NCBI GenBank assembly: GCA_949128115.1
Contig: OX421967.1
Span: 23,700,635 to 23,764,634 of the forward strand
Length of the DNA stretch: 64,000 bases
From: Anaspis maculata
Lineage: Eukaryota > Arthropoda > Insecta > Coleoptera > Scraptiidae
Direction: 5' to 3'
Part shown: piece by piece, positions 11,548-21,804 of the stretch
How the letters are laid out: each line of letters begins with the position of its first letter
Numbering within the stretch: position 1 is the stretch's first letter
Translations under genes and position numbers: made by a program
Notes under the pieces: generated by a model
Told to the model about the DNA's origin: nothing
The model's input: only the letters and a program-made list of their open reading frames with translations
Database searches by the model: none

Positions 11548-12057
11548 TTACGTCCCGAACACAAAGGTAGTTACAGCGAGCTTATTAGAATGAAAAATGC
11601 GGATCTCCAGCTGAAATCCAAGCAGAAAATCTTTAGAAAAAAGCGAGGAAAAAAGCGAGGAAAAAAGGTAGGTGGTGGTAGACTCCGCACGGCCAGCCCG
11701 AGGTAATTTTTTCTTGGCTGGCAGGCTGGCTTGTTGCAAGGCTGGTCGACGGGCTTGTGTGTTTCCCTCTGTGCGGATGTGACAGTCTTTTGCTCTTCCT
11801 TGGGCGGAAGCTATGGATGATTTAGAGAAAGGTCTGCGACGACGCTGGTCATCAACATGGGGACCAATAAAGAGCCTACGGGGTCCCAAGGGTTCACAGG
11901 AACAAGAGTTTGCTTGTAGTGGTCTGCACAAGACAGCAAAATAACAGTTTCGACGTGCTACCAATTGACGGAACAGCCGACGTTGCCTGCGGCAACTTAC
12001 ACCTCTTCTAACAATTAATTCCCTAAAAGCTTCCTCCACGAAACGGCCATTTTCCCC
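11548..12057 (-). CDS. uncertain open frame, possible exon remnant
   Basis: An open frame of about 165 codons runs on the minus strand with no ATG at its start. It opens just inside a stop and reads IDLIGENGRFVEEAFRELIV before an Arg-rich tract. AATAG precedes the frame, like a weak splice acceptor. A GTGTAAGT donor-like site follows the first 24 codons, so a short exon is conceivable. The remaining translation (basic, Gln/Arg/Ala-rich, with no ordered domain) looks non-coding. No family was recognised. It could equally be chance in a slightly GC-richer patch. Confidence 0.15.
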   Translation of the reverse strand, partial: GENGRFVEEAFRELIVRRGVSCRRQRRLFRQLVARRNCYFAVLCRPLQANSCSCEPLGPRRLFIGPHVDDQRRRRPFSKSSIASAQGRAKDCHIRTEGNTQARRPALQQASLPAKKKLPRAGRAESTTTYLFSSLFSSLFSKDFLLGFQLEIRIFHSNKLAVTTFVFGT

Positions 12058-13152
12058 AATAAGGTCAATCGCCTATTGCGGGTGGATAGTTTTCAAATGA
12101 TCATGCACTCGGTATAGATTTTGCTATTTATGTATTAGGCCTGACATCGGTCACAGGCATATTGTCAAAATTTACAAAAAATTCAAGTTTTCTCACATCT
12201 TACAAAACGATTACGAAAAATGTTGTTCGACACTCGAGCTCGAGCGCTGTGCCATTTCAGGCCCTCAGCCTTTTTTGCAGCATTCTGCTGTTGTCAAACA
12301 GAGCTTCAGGCCTAAAATTGCGCTCTGGTATCGAAAATAAAATGTCAAACCGCCTGCAAAAAAATAGGGAAAATTGGTGGAAGTTGATAACTATCACTAT
12401 ACTATAACTATCATCGTTGAGAGCAAGTAAAGAGGGCCGCTTATATGGATTTCGGACCATTTGCCATGCGAGCGACCAATTTTTTTTTTCAAACCGCATT
12501 TTGGTACCATACGCTTGAAATGGAAGAAGATTCCACTGATTTTTGCTCCCAAGTTCTCCGGAACATTTCACGATTCTTTTCATATGTATTATATCAGTTT
12601 CATACCTATAGGTAGGTACGGAATAATTCTTATATTGGACAAGTATAACGGGGAGACAATCATACAAGTCGACAGTTTCTGCATTTCAGTGCTCGAAAAT
12701 CAGAGTATAACGGCATCAACGCCCAACACCGAATGGAGTTCGGAACTAAACTCCGATGCTAAACTTCATGGAGTGGTGAAGTTTTCCAACAACAGTTAAA
12801 CCGGTTGCTAGAAGTCAAACTAAGATCCTGACATGTCCTTTGAATGTGTTAACATTACTCTGTGGATCGCACAGTTTGCCAAGCAATTTGCGACTGATTG
12901 AGACCTGTGTCGGTTGAACTTGTTCGAAATGGTCAAAGGAGAGTCCAGCAATGGAAAAGCATTGTGGATTAGAATATTTTCGTCTAGTATTCCTTTTTAA
13001 TGGGTTAGGGTAGCGGCAGCTAATTTGTAGCCGCTTTTGTTTTTGGTTATTTTTCTTGTTATAGGCATTTTAATTTTTTGCAGCTAAATTTTTCATATCT
13101 TCCAAACGGTTTAACATATCGAGGTTTTCCCTAATCGAGTCTCATCTATTTC
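12058..13152. other. no feature seen
   Basis: Open stretches of 80-136 codons overlap on both strands here, which points to chance rather than coding. A short palindromic patch lies near 12725-12760 (GGAGTTCGGAACTAAACTCC). Confidence 0.4.
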
Positions 13153-13475
13153 GACTCGACACCTATTGCTTTGAGGACGATTGGTTGACTATCGGGTGAT
13201 CAAATAAATCCTTAATAAAATTAATTATTGTTTTTTTTTTCTTATCGGCCTGCACTGGCCATGGCAGTTTTTGCCCTTCACTCTTACATGCTCAGAAAAA
13301 TTGCAAATTGAACAACACAAACAGCCAGGCACTCCCGGGAATCGAACCCGGAGCCTCCGTGTCCGCAAGCAGTCACTCAACCACCTGCGCCACGGGGCCA
13401 TCAAATTCGACTGGACGCCTATTGCTTTGAGGACGATTGGTCAACTATCGGGTGATCAAATAAATTCTTAATTTT
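13153..13475. repeat. 66-bp direct repeats flanking a SINE
   Basis: 13153-13218 and 13406-13475 are near-identical (shared core CTATTGCTTTGAGGACGATT, then ATCGGGTGATCAAATAAAT) and bracket the minus-strand SINE. At about 66 bp they are far longer than an ordinary SINE target duplication. A third, inverted and more diverged, copy lies at 4282-4320. Confidence 0.8.
13230..13399 (-). mobile_element. tRNA-derived SINE
   Basis: On the minus strand the unit opens GGCCCCGTGGCGCAGGTGG. Its A box (TGGCGCAGGTGG) lies at 13381-13392 and its B box (GGTTCGATTCC) at 13338-13348, with normal tRNA spacing. The T arm pairs (CCGGG/CCCGG) but the acceptor stem mismatches at three of seven positions and no anticodon stem forms. 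This is therefore a SINE head, not a tRNA. A tRNA-unrelated body of about 80 bp follows, then GCCGATAAG and a 10-A tail (13231-13240). Transcription would be by RNA polymerase III, with mobilisation by a non-LTR RT. Confidence 0.85.
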
Positions 13476-14737
13476 AAGCAGGCTATGCCGTGTAAAACGT
13501 ATGACTGAACAAGTCAAATTATAATGCTTTGACAGCCCAGCGAGGTTCAGCCCAATTCAATGTTTTCTCGACGTCCTTTTCTTCTGACTACGTCTGTCTA
13601 AATTAAGATTTCATTTGATCACATGATATAGGTAAACAATTTTCAACAAATATGTACATCTCGAAGTTTCGTCTAACTAGAAAAGCTCTAAAAAAAAGTC
13701 CAGCAGCTTCGGCTACGATTCAGGGAATTTTTCAAACAGCTCCTCCGCCAATTGTACGGGTTTGTGACTTATCCCCGTATCGGAGTCTCCAGCGTATATT
13801 GTTCTTGGCCGTCATATCGATATCTCTTTAAAATGTTAATCTCAAATTGTCCTTGTTCATAAATAATCCTTGTTTATTTATAAGGTATAGCCAAAGGTCT
13901 AAAGGTGTGCAAGTCCTGGATGGATGGACCTTGCCATTAAAATTTCGGTAAGTGTAGGACAGATGCAGATAGATACCATCAGTGTCTTCATATGACACAA
14001 ACCATACAGACTCAATATCGTATCTATACGTTTGTTTATTGATTACAATCTCTCAATTCCTGCAATTCCATAAATAAATTTCGTTATTGAATTAGTTTTT
14101 AAGTGGCTATACGTTTCCACAGAAAACACGCGATGTTGGAGTAACTAATCCATAATAGAACGGATAGATGAGAATATTGACACAATGTAACAAATTTGTC
14201 CTACCACCAGTGTATGTTTCAAGCATACTTCAAGTAGATATTTGGTATAATAATTTACGTGCAGGGTGATTCATAATTCGCGGACACGGAGTCCAGGGCA
14301 GTTTACGGAAAACTTAAAAAGTGCCAGAAAAACGTTGACAAAATTTGGCTTTTCTATTTTTGCAGATATGGCGGGAGTTCAGCGGGGGGCGGGGGCGACT
14401 TGAACCACTTGTATCTTCGTTATTTAAGAGCTTGAGACAATCTTTATGAACTGTTTGAGTCAGACTAAAGAGGGTTTTCTTTAAACTATATAAACCTAGT
14501 GTAGAATTGTAGATAATTTTGAGTCTTCTTCACTTTCTTTAATTCAAAATTTTTAGCGCATTTTCCATCTTGATGAAAATCGTTATTGCAGCCGCTTTGT
14601 CCGGTCCGTCCGCCCGTCTGTCCGTTCTTCGAACTCCTTGCAAACTAGACGCCCTAGCTTTCTGGTGTTTTCGCTGTTAGTTGCCACTCCCAAAGCTGGG
14701 CTAGGCTATATTGAATGTCGCCAAAACGCCGTCAACA
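13476..14737. other. no gene; isolated repeat ends
   Basis: A lone CAGGGTGATTCAT terminus lies at 14263 without a visible partner. At 14555-14640, TTTAGCGCA followed by GTCCG/GTCTGTCC runs resembles the left end of the insertion at 33033. Nothing else was recognised. Confidence 0.45.
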
Positions 14738-14784
14738 TAGTAGCCCAGGCATTTTAGGTTTTGACCTGGAAAAAAATAACGTAA

Positions 14785-14973
14785 AGCTTAGTTTATGATG
14801 AGCGATTTTTTGCCGCGATTTGAGCTGAGCTGAGCGGAGCGGAGCGATTTTTTTGCCTAGGCCAATTACGATGCGTGGAAGTGACATCATGAATGGACAG
14901 GATTGGTCCAGACACAAAAAAATCGCTCAGCTCAGCTCCGCTCCGCCGGGTATCGCTCATCATAAACTGAGCA
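14785..14973. mobile_element. 189-bp MITE, TAA target, PIF/Harbinger-like
   Basis: It is inserted in the left terminus of the foldback-like element. The ends pair over 22 bp or more (TTAGTTTATGATGAGCGAT against ATCGCTCATCATAAACT), with further inverted GAGCTGAGC/GAGCGGAGC runs inside. TAA flanks both sides (14782-14784, 14974-14976). The uninterrupted site is seen at the other end of the host element, AACGTAAGTCTG. A 3-bp TAA duplication is typical of PIF/Harbinger MITEs. Confidence 0.8.
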
Positions 14974-15023
14974 TAAGTCTGAAAATTTGTGGAACGCTTC
15001 CACTTTGACAACTGACAGCAGTA

Positions 15024-15845
15024 ATGAAAACTGCTAAAACTGGTCTCCTTTGTCAGTTGAACAACATACTAGAAGTCGTCAAAAATCCTATGTCCGTTTC
15101 ATTGTTTTTTTGGCGGCAGAAAGGTATAGGTGACATTTTTTTTTGTAACTACACATTTAATAAAATACTGGTTGAAGTTTTGATACAGGTGAAAATAATA
15201 AGTCTCCTTGGTCAGTTGAGCAGCATACTGAAAGTCCTAAAAAATCCAATGTCCGCTTTATTGTTTTTTGGCGGCAAAAAGGTGTACGTGCCATTGTTTT
15301 GAAAACTGTTCAATCAAACAGGCGGTCAGGATTCGATTCAGCTGAAAATTGCTGAAAATGGTCTCCTTGATTAGTTGATCAACATATTGAAAGTCCTAAA
15401 AAATCTTCTCTCCGCTTCATTAGTTTCTGGCGGCAGAAAGGTATAAGTGAAATTTTCTTTTGTCACTATTCATCAAAATACGGGTTGAAGTTTCGATACA
15501 GCTGAAAATTGCTGAAAATGGTCTCTTGATCAGTTGAACAACACACTTAAAATACTAGGAAAATCCCTGTTCGCTTCAATGTTTTTTGGTGGAAAAAAAA
15601 GTATAAGTGACATTGTTTTGGTAACTATTATTTATTGAAATAGGCGTTGAAGTTCCAATTCATCTGAAAATTGCTGGAACTGGTTTCCTTGATTATGTGA
15701 ACAACATACTGAAAGTCCCAAGAAATCCTATGTCCGCTTCATCGTCTTTTGGCGGCAAAAAGGTATAGGATCATTTCTTGAAACTATTGTTCAAAATTTG
15801 TGTTGAAGCTGCAACGCAGTTGAAAATTGTTGGGAATAGTCTACT
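15024..15845 (+). repeat. left-arm tandem repeats, ~160 bp x 5
   Basis: Units are anchored by TTGAACAACATACT-like sequence at about 15057, 15216, 15376, 15534 and 15697. Each carries AATCCTATGTCCGCTTCATT, GGCGGCAAAAAGGTATA and CAGCTGAAAATTGCTG blocks. Unit spacing is 158-163 bp. Units differ by scattered substitutions. Confidence 0.85.
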
Positions 15846-16066
15846 CGCACTAGTACAGTCAACTAACAAAGGAGACCATTTTTAGCAATTTTCAGCTGTA
15901 CTGAAATTTTAACCCGTATTCCAAAAAAATTGTTCACAATATATCAATATAATGTCACTTATACATTTTTGCCGCCAAAAAACATGAAGTGGGCATGGGA
16001 TTTCTCAGGACTTTTAGTATGTTATTCAACTAACAAAGGAAGCGATTTTCGCTGTGTCTAGGTACA

Positions 16067-17063
16067 CGCTAACGTGTACGCAAAAATAAAAATTAGGTGC
16101 ACGCGAAACGTCATAGTGTGTATATGACGTCAGCTTTTAGCGTGCCCCAACTTATATTTTTAAGGTACATGCGAAATTATTGTGATGGCGTTTTGCGGGC
16201 GGGCTGTCATGTCAACAGACGATCGGTACCTAGAATGATAAAGTGTGGACAAACGTTCACGTCGTTTTCCAAGTTTGAGACAGCTCTTAAGGACGGTGTT
16301 GAATTGGTAAAATAAGCGTTGCGAAATCAATCCCTGTGGGTTTATTCCTCCACGGATTCTTACCATTTTGGTCTGTTTCGAAAGCTACAAGGATGTACTT
16401 TGGTTTGAGCCCGTTGGCATTTCCAAAATTCAAAAATAATCTGGACTATTTTACTTTTCTTGTGTTTTGGCGGAGAAGGAGTGAACTGGCGATGAAATAT
16501 GCAAGGGCCTTTCTTGTAGACAATAAAATTTCCAACACTTTCTCTGCAGATAGGTACTTCTTTCCAAGTGCCATCGTTCACGAGATTAACGCGAAAAAAC
16601 TGATCCTCAAGTTCTTCTCGAGGTCACAACGGCCGAAGCTCACACCTGATTCTTGAGGGTTTTTAGTATGTTAAACTACATGGTTAACTGAGCTTATACA
16701 AAAATCCGACGGGGTTTAATTTTTTTTCGGTATTTGCGATCTTAACATCTTGAATTTCTGGACTACTTCCGTGTATAACCAGCTTTTCGTTATTTTCGGT
16801 TTCATAGCTTTCAAGAGCTGTCTGCTCAAAATTAGAAAACGACGTGAACGTTTGCCCACACTTCATCATCATAGGTACCGGTCATCGAGATTACCGCATT
16901 TACTACCAGCCCGCCCGCAAAACGCCATCACAATAATTTCGCGTGTACCTTAAAAATATAAGTTGGGGCACGCTAAAAGCTGACGTCATATTATACACAC
17001 TATGTCCTTTCGCGTGCACCCAATTTTCAACTTTGCGTACACGTTAACGTGTACCTAGACACG
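16067..17063. mobile_element. 1.0-kb long-TIR element GTGTCTAGGTACACG
   Basis: The left end GTGTCTAGGTACACGCTAAC is mirrored by GTTAACGTGTACCTAGACAC at 17063. Inverted matching continues for about 230 bp on each side, up to AAAGTGTGGACAAACG and its partner near 16850. Both arms contain a perfect TGACGTCA (16125-16132 and 16981-16988). The unique centre (about 16300-16800) has short open stretches on both strands with no domain. It is inserted in a right-arm unit of the foldback-like element. No clean target duplication was resolved. Confidence 0.75.
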
Positions 17064-17255
17064 GGGTACTATTTTTCAGCAACTTTCAGCTGTGCTAAAA
17101 CTTCAACTCATGTTTCAATAAATAGTTCCCAAAATAATGTCACTTGAACCTTTTTGCTGCCAAAAACCGATGAAGTGGATCTAGTATTTTTTAGGACTTT
17201 CAATATGTTGTTAAGCTGACCGCGAGAAGACCATTTTCGGCAATTTTCAGCTGTA

Positions 17256-19226
17256 TTAGGCATTTCCACATGACGTCACGAGCTCGTCAGTGTTGCCAAC
17301 CTAGTTGAATTTATAACCTCAAAAAAGTGTTAGGGAACAACCCGCGTTGTTATGATTGTAAAAAAAGTACTTTTTTGAGATTTTGGATACAGTAGGAAGC
17401 AAGTTTGTGCGTGATAATTGTTCACGAAACTCTGGCGCTTCGATCAATACTGATAGTTGGAGATGTGCTGCCCCAAATAGCTCAATAAACAAGAAAGTTT
17501 GGTGGAGTGCTTAAATCATTTTCGTCGAAAAAAAAAGAAATCCGTGGCTTTTTTGGAAAACTAGATTCCTGGAAGAAAAGAGCATCTCAGGAAGTATCTC
17601 AAAGTTCCAAGAAATGCGACTCAAAGACATCTGGGAAGGAGAAAATATGCCAGTTTATATGCCTGCCGATAAGGTAAAAAGCTGACTAAATTGTTAGAAT
17701 ACAGAATAAATGTGAGATGATTTTACAAATTATCCATTACTAAGCGCCCTTCTGATTTCAGAAAGTATGGCTGTGGCAAAAACTGTGACCTGTGGCGATC
17801 GTGAAATGGGAAAATCCAGCGACCAAGGAATTTCTAAGTTGACCACAATGTTACCTCAAACCTGCTTACAAGAAGAAATTTCAGGATTTTTTAAGCAATG
17901 TGTCTTGCCGCGATGAAGCCATCAACTGAAAATTCAAGATTGTCAAGTCAGGTGTACGATTTGGTCAACAGAAGATGAAGATACTATCGGAGCCGATCCC
18001 TCTGGTTCACATGTGCTTATATCACAGCAAATATTACAACTACAGTGAAGTAGAAAATGGAAACTATTGTCAATTCAAACATCTAGGCTTGTCAAAAGCA
18101 ATGGAGAAAGCATGGCTAGAAATGTAGATCAATGAACGTGAACGTTGGGTTGGAGTTTGGAGTGGTTGAATCTTTTTTTGAGGAAAAAATGAGAAATTCA
18201 TGGTTTTCTCGAAATGCTGGGGCTCGTGGAAGTACGAGGCATCACAGAATGTATCTCAAAGCGCCAAGAAATGGAGAGGAGGAAGGAAGGAATACACTTG
18301 AAAAAATATACGGAGGTTGTACCGATAACAATTAGGATGGGTAACTAAATTGCTGTAATACAGTTATGATGTTTGCACAAAATTATCTGTTGCTAAGCCT
18401 ATCTAGTTTCAGGAAGTACCTGTGTCAAGAATTGTGGCCTTCGGCAATCTAAAAATGGGAAAATCTACGGACTGAGGAATTGCTACGTCGACCACAATTT
18501 GGAGCCTAGAATCCTAAATAGAACAATTAATATTTGTATTTTCAAGAAATGTGTCTTGACACAATCAAGTTGTAGTTGAAAATTCAATATCGTTAAATCA
18601 GGTGTAAAATTTCTGTCAAGGAGGGCTCCGGTGGCCGAACAGCTGTTCGAGTTAAACTTCCATGTTTTGCCTCTGTCTATATTCTACAACCGAAGTGAAG
18701 ACATTCCTGAACTTATATACGAATAAAATATAAACAAAAACTATTGTTTGTTTCTTTAATTCAGCAGTAAAAGCTGGGCCTCAAGTATTTGGGTGATTGG
18801 GAAGCACAAACCGAAGAGGTACATACCTAGCCCCACACAAGGCATATCACTCCAGCAATGCCGGGAATGTAAACCCCCCAACATTCAGGTGAGGGTTGGT
18901 GGCAAAGTTCATGCCCAATTTTGTCGGAAAATATGAATTTTCACCACTACCCTGTGCAGTTAACCTAACATGTTTGGCTTGCTTTTTCACAAAAAACACA
19001 CTTTTCCACGAGAACTTATTTTGCAGGCGCAATAAGGACATTGCTTTGAACTTGATACAAAAGTTTCAAACTCAAACTCAAAAAGGTAGCCGAGGAAAAA
19101 ATTGCAGAAACTGGAACTCCATAAGCGCCCTGTAGTTCGGTTGTTCTCGAACATTATTTGGTTCAAATTTGGCGGGCAATTCTGGACAGCTGGCAACACT
19201 GCTGTGACGTCAATGGAAATGCCTAA
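17256..19226. mobile_element. 2.0-kb TIR element TTAGGCATTTCCA with duplicated module
   Basis: The terminal inverted repeats run about 85 bp: TTAGGCATTTCCA, TGACGTCAC, CAGTGTTGCCA and GAACAACC in order, mirrored at 19140-19226. It interrupts a right-arm unit of the foldback-like element. The interior holds two copies of a ~470-bp module (about 17495-17965 and 18145-18625, offset ~650 bp). Each has a block ATCTCAAAG.GCCAAGAAATG-like, a GT...TTTCAG stretch that looks like an intron, then GTGG..AT..AAATGGGAAAATC. No continuous reading frame survives. The module may be a captured gene fragment or decayed transposase. Confidence 0.7.
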
Positions 19227-19761
19227 TTAAAACTTGACCGCGTGTCTAATTGAATAGTTTTCAAAACAATGTCACTTATACATTTTTGTCGCTGGAAAAA
19301 AAATATGAATCGGACATAGGATTTCTTAGGACTTCCAACATGTTGTTCAACTGGCCGAGGAGACCATTTTCAGCAATTTTCAGCTGTATTGGAACTTCAA
19401 CGAGTGATTTAATTATTAGTCTGCAAAGCAATGTCACTTACACCTTTTTGCCGCTAAAAAACAATGAAGCGGATGTCGGATTTTTTAGGACTTTCAATAT
19501 GTTGTTCAACTGGCCAAGGAGACCATTTCCAAAAAATTTCAGCTGTATCGAAGCTTTATCGCGTATTCTAATAGATAGTTTCTAAATTATTGACACTTAC
19601 ACCTTTTTGTCGCCAAAAACCAATGAAGCGGACATAGGATTTTTTAGGACTATCAGTATGTGGTTAAGGGGTTAAAGTGGAAGCGTTCTAACAATTTTCA
19701 GACTTACGTTATTTTTTTTCCAGGTTTTGGTCAATTTTGATCTAAAATGCCTGGGCTATAG

Positions 19762-20109
19762 AGAAAACCGCCCCCGATCAACTTGAAATAACATGATATT
19801 TCAATTTTTCCCAGACCTAATACTCTGGTGTTGTTGTTGATGATTGAAAGAATTTTCATTGAAATCCATTTCATTGGCAAGTACCTCATTCCGATAATAA
19901 AATATCACAATGAGTTTCAATTGAAGAGAGTGGACAAAGAATGGTGTTTCTCCTTCAACCAAATTTCTTTGCATTCACAATATACCTCTTTATAAGAAAA
20001 TGTACTAGTGAGACTCAGGCACGTGAAGGCATACTCACTTGTTTTTTGTTCTTCGACTTTCATTTTTGAAGTCAAAAGGTCTAAGCCCATCGAGCCCTTT
20101 TAGTGTCAT
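19762..20109. other. no gene; Helitron-like or other end possible
   Basis: GAAGGCATACTCACTTGTTTT at about 20026 resembles the right end of the 33.0-kb insertion (GAGGCATATTCGCTTGTTT). Nothing else was recognised. Confidence 0.35.
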
Positions 20110-20203
20110 TACATAGTTATTTAGGGTTAAGTGTTAGAGTAGCTTTGAGCTAAACTTCGCCGAATAAAGTCGCTTTATTATTATTATTATTATTATTATT
20201 ATT
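20110..20203 (+). mobile_element. 3' end of a non-LTR retrotransposon with (TTA)n tail
   Basis: GCCGAATAAAGTCGCTTTA leads straight into (TTA)n (20175-20202). A 3' sequence with AATAAA followed by a trinucleotide tail is typical of jockey/CR1-group elements. No coding part remains upstream. Confidence 0.6.
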
Positions 20204-20480
20204 TCAAATAAGATTTACCCTCGGATTTACCTACGTTAAGTGTTGGTGTCGAAGTCATGAGAAAGAAATCAGTATTGTGTGAATGTGTAGATACTGAATT
20301 TCCATATTTACTATACAGGGGGAGTCAGAAACTGCAAAAATCATTTTTATTCATAAATGCATCAAACCATTCAACTGATGTCGATGGTCACATGATTTTC
20401 TACCAAGGATTTTTTGGAGGAGATTTTAGAGAAATTGGGGACTCACTTTCACTTCATGACACCCAGTATAATGGAAATCT

Positions 20481-21042
20481 ACAGGGTGATTCAAAAATGG
20501 CGCATTTCCTTTCGGGCACGTTATAGTGGACGTTAACGGAGCATGAGAAAAATAATTAAAAAAATTAATCGGCTTCGATTTGCAAGTTATTAACAAAAAC
20601 AAATCTGTCCAATCTGGCAGCATCGCATTAGTACCCACCTGGCACCTTTAGATCAGAGAGGTACATCACAATAGCATTATTGCATTGTTACCCTGGAAAC
20701 TCCGTGAAACCTGCCAGGCCATATCAAACATACTTGCCAAATGTATTTTCACGGCACTTTTGAGGTGAAAGACCAATTTTGAAATTTGAAAATACGACTA
20801 AAATCGAGGGGGTAATCACTTGTGCAATATTTGGGACAAGGTGTGTGCAATAGTGTGCAATACTGTGCAATACTGTGCAATATCGTGCAATATCGTGCAA
20901 TAGTGTGCAATAGTGTGCAATATCGTGCAATAGTGTGCAATATCGTGCAATAGTGTGCAATATCGTGCAATGGTGTGCAATATCGTGCAATGGCGTGCAA
21001 TAGTGTGCAATATCGTGCAATAGTGTGCAATATCGTGCAATA
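20481..21042. mobile_element. CAGGGTG-ended element fragment with minisatellite (copy A)
   Basis: It begins ACAGGGTGATTCAAAAATGG and shares sequence with the inverse of 38598-38880 throughout, including GCGCATTTCC, GGAGCA, and GAGGGGGTAATCACT. It ends in the TGTGCAATA minisatellite. The opposite terminus was not found, so this may be a truncated element or one whose end was lost in the minisatellite. Confidence 0.6.
20842..21042 (+). repeat. 10-bp-period minisatellite, TGTGCAATAG/TCGTGCAATA
   Basis: About 20 decamers, mostly TGTGCAATAG and CGTGCAATAT, so the composite period is often 20 bp. The minus strand is open in all three frames because 10-bp units cycle the reading frame, giving His/Cys/Leu/Ala-rich repeats of about 10 residues. 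This is structure, not evidence of a protein. Confidence 0.95.
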
Positions 21043-21804
21043 TGTGTACTAACGTATAATATGTGATAAGCATGGAACTCGCATAGAACGCGTGTAATAT
21101 GAGAAATAAGCATGAAATATGTGTGTAATAAGTGTAATACCGTCTAATATATGAGAAGTAACATCTAATATCTGAAGTGAGTGCAAATTATGCGTGAAAT
21201 TGGTGGAAGGTTACCCAATTGTCACTCCCACGACATATGAACACTCAGGGAAAGGTGGTCTTCTCAGTGAATCTGGTTAAGAATTGACATAAGTACTTCT
21301 ATACTCAGATCGAAAGCTCGCTCGAAAGTATAGACAACGTTTATGTACAAGTTTCGCCATATACAGGGATTGGAGGGGGGGGGGGGGGAATATTGACCTT
21401 GCTCTTTTCTTGCGATCTCCCATTGGGGCTTTGTCCGGGCTTTGCTCTTACAATAATATAATATAAAATATTATATTATAATTTGGATAATGAGAAACTT
21501 TCATTTCAATGTTTTTTACCCACAGAAATTGAATCTGCCCCTCATACGCCCACATTTTTCAAAAATTCCAAATTTGACAGTGTACATTTTTTTCCGATTT
21601 TTCCAAAATCATTTTTTGGCACTCAGCTAAACTTCATTGTCGATCCGTCTGGTCACGTATCTCTTCGTCTATCTCCTAAACGGATGTTTTTGACTTTTAA
21701 AATTGTTACTTGAAAACAAATGTTTCGATTTTGTTTTTTTCTGCACAAAAAAAGAAGAAAACACAAATACGCAAATATTGCGCCTTTTAGATGTATCGCA
21801 TTTT
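21043..21804. other. no gene; 14-G run
   Basis: An uninterrupted run of 14 G lies at 21375-21388. AT-rich sequence (ATAATATAATATAAAATATT) lies near 21455. Open stretches at 21483-21941 carry no domain. Confidence 0.45.

Larger units (their letters stand above)
15846..19680 (-). repeat. right-arm tandem repeats, inverted, interrupted
   Basis: The same ~160-bp unit runs in reverse orientation, with GGAGACCATTTTCAGCAATT at about 15871, the next two units interrupted by elements at 16067 and 17256, and clean units at about 19360 and 19520. It ends in the mirrored terminal block at 19670-19758. Confidence 0.8.
14741..19758. mobile_element. foldback-like element with tandem-repeat arms
   Basis: The ends are TAGCCCAGGCATTTTAG and its inverted partner CTAAAATGCCTGGGCTA, bordered by TAG on both sides (14738-14740, 19759-19761). 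Inward of each end, AACGTAAGTCTGAAAATT and CGCTTCCACTT are mirrored. The left arm then holds about five direct ~160-bp units and the right arm about five units of the same repeat in opposite orientation, turning over near 15850. This is the architecture of foldback (FB) elements. Removing three later insertions (14785-14973, 16067-17063, 17256-19226) leaves about 1.9 kb. No transposase frame was seen. Confidence 0.8.

Noticed and set aside
13328..13399. functional tRNA gene
   Set aside because: A and B boxes are present, but the acceptor stem has three mismatches and there is no anticodon stem. The A-tail and body mark it as a SINE.
20724..21113. 129-codon His/Cys-rich frame as a gene
   Set aside because: It is a direct translation of the 10-bp minisatellite, open in three frames at once.
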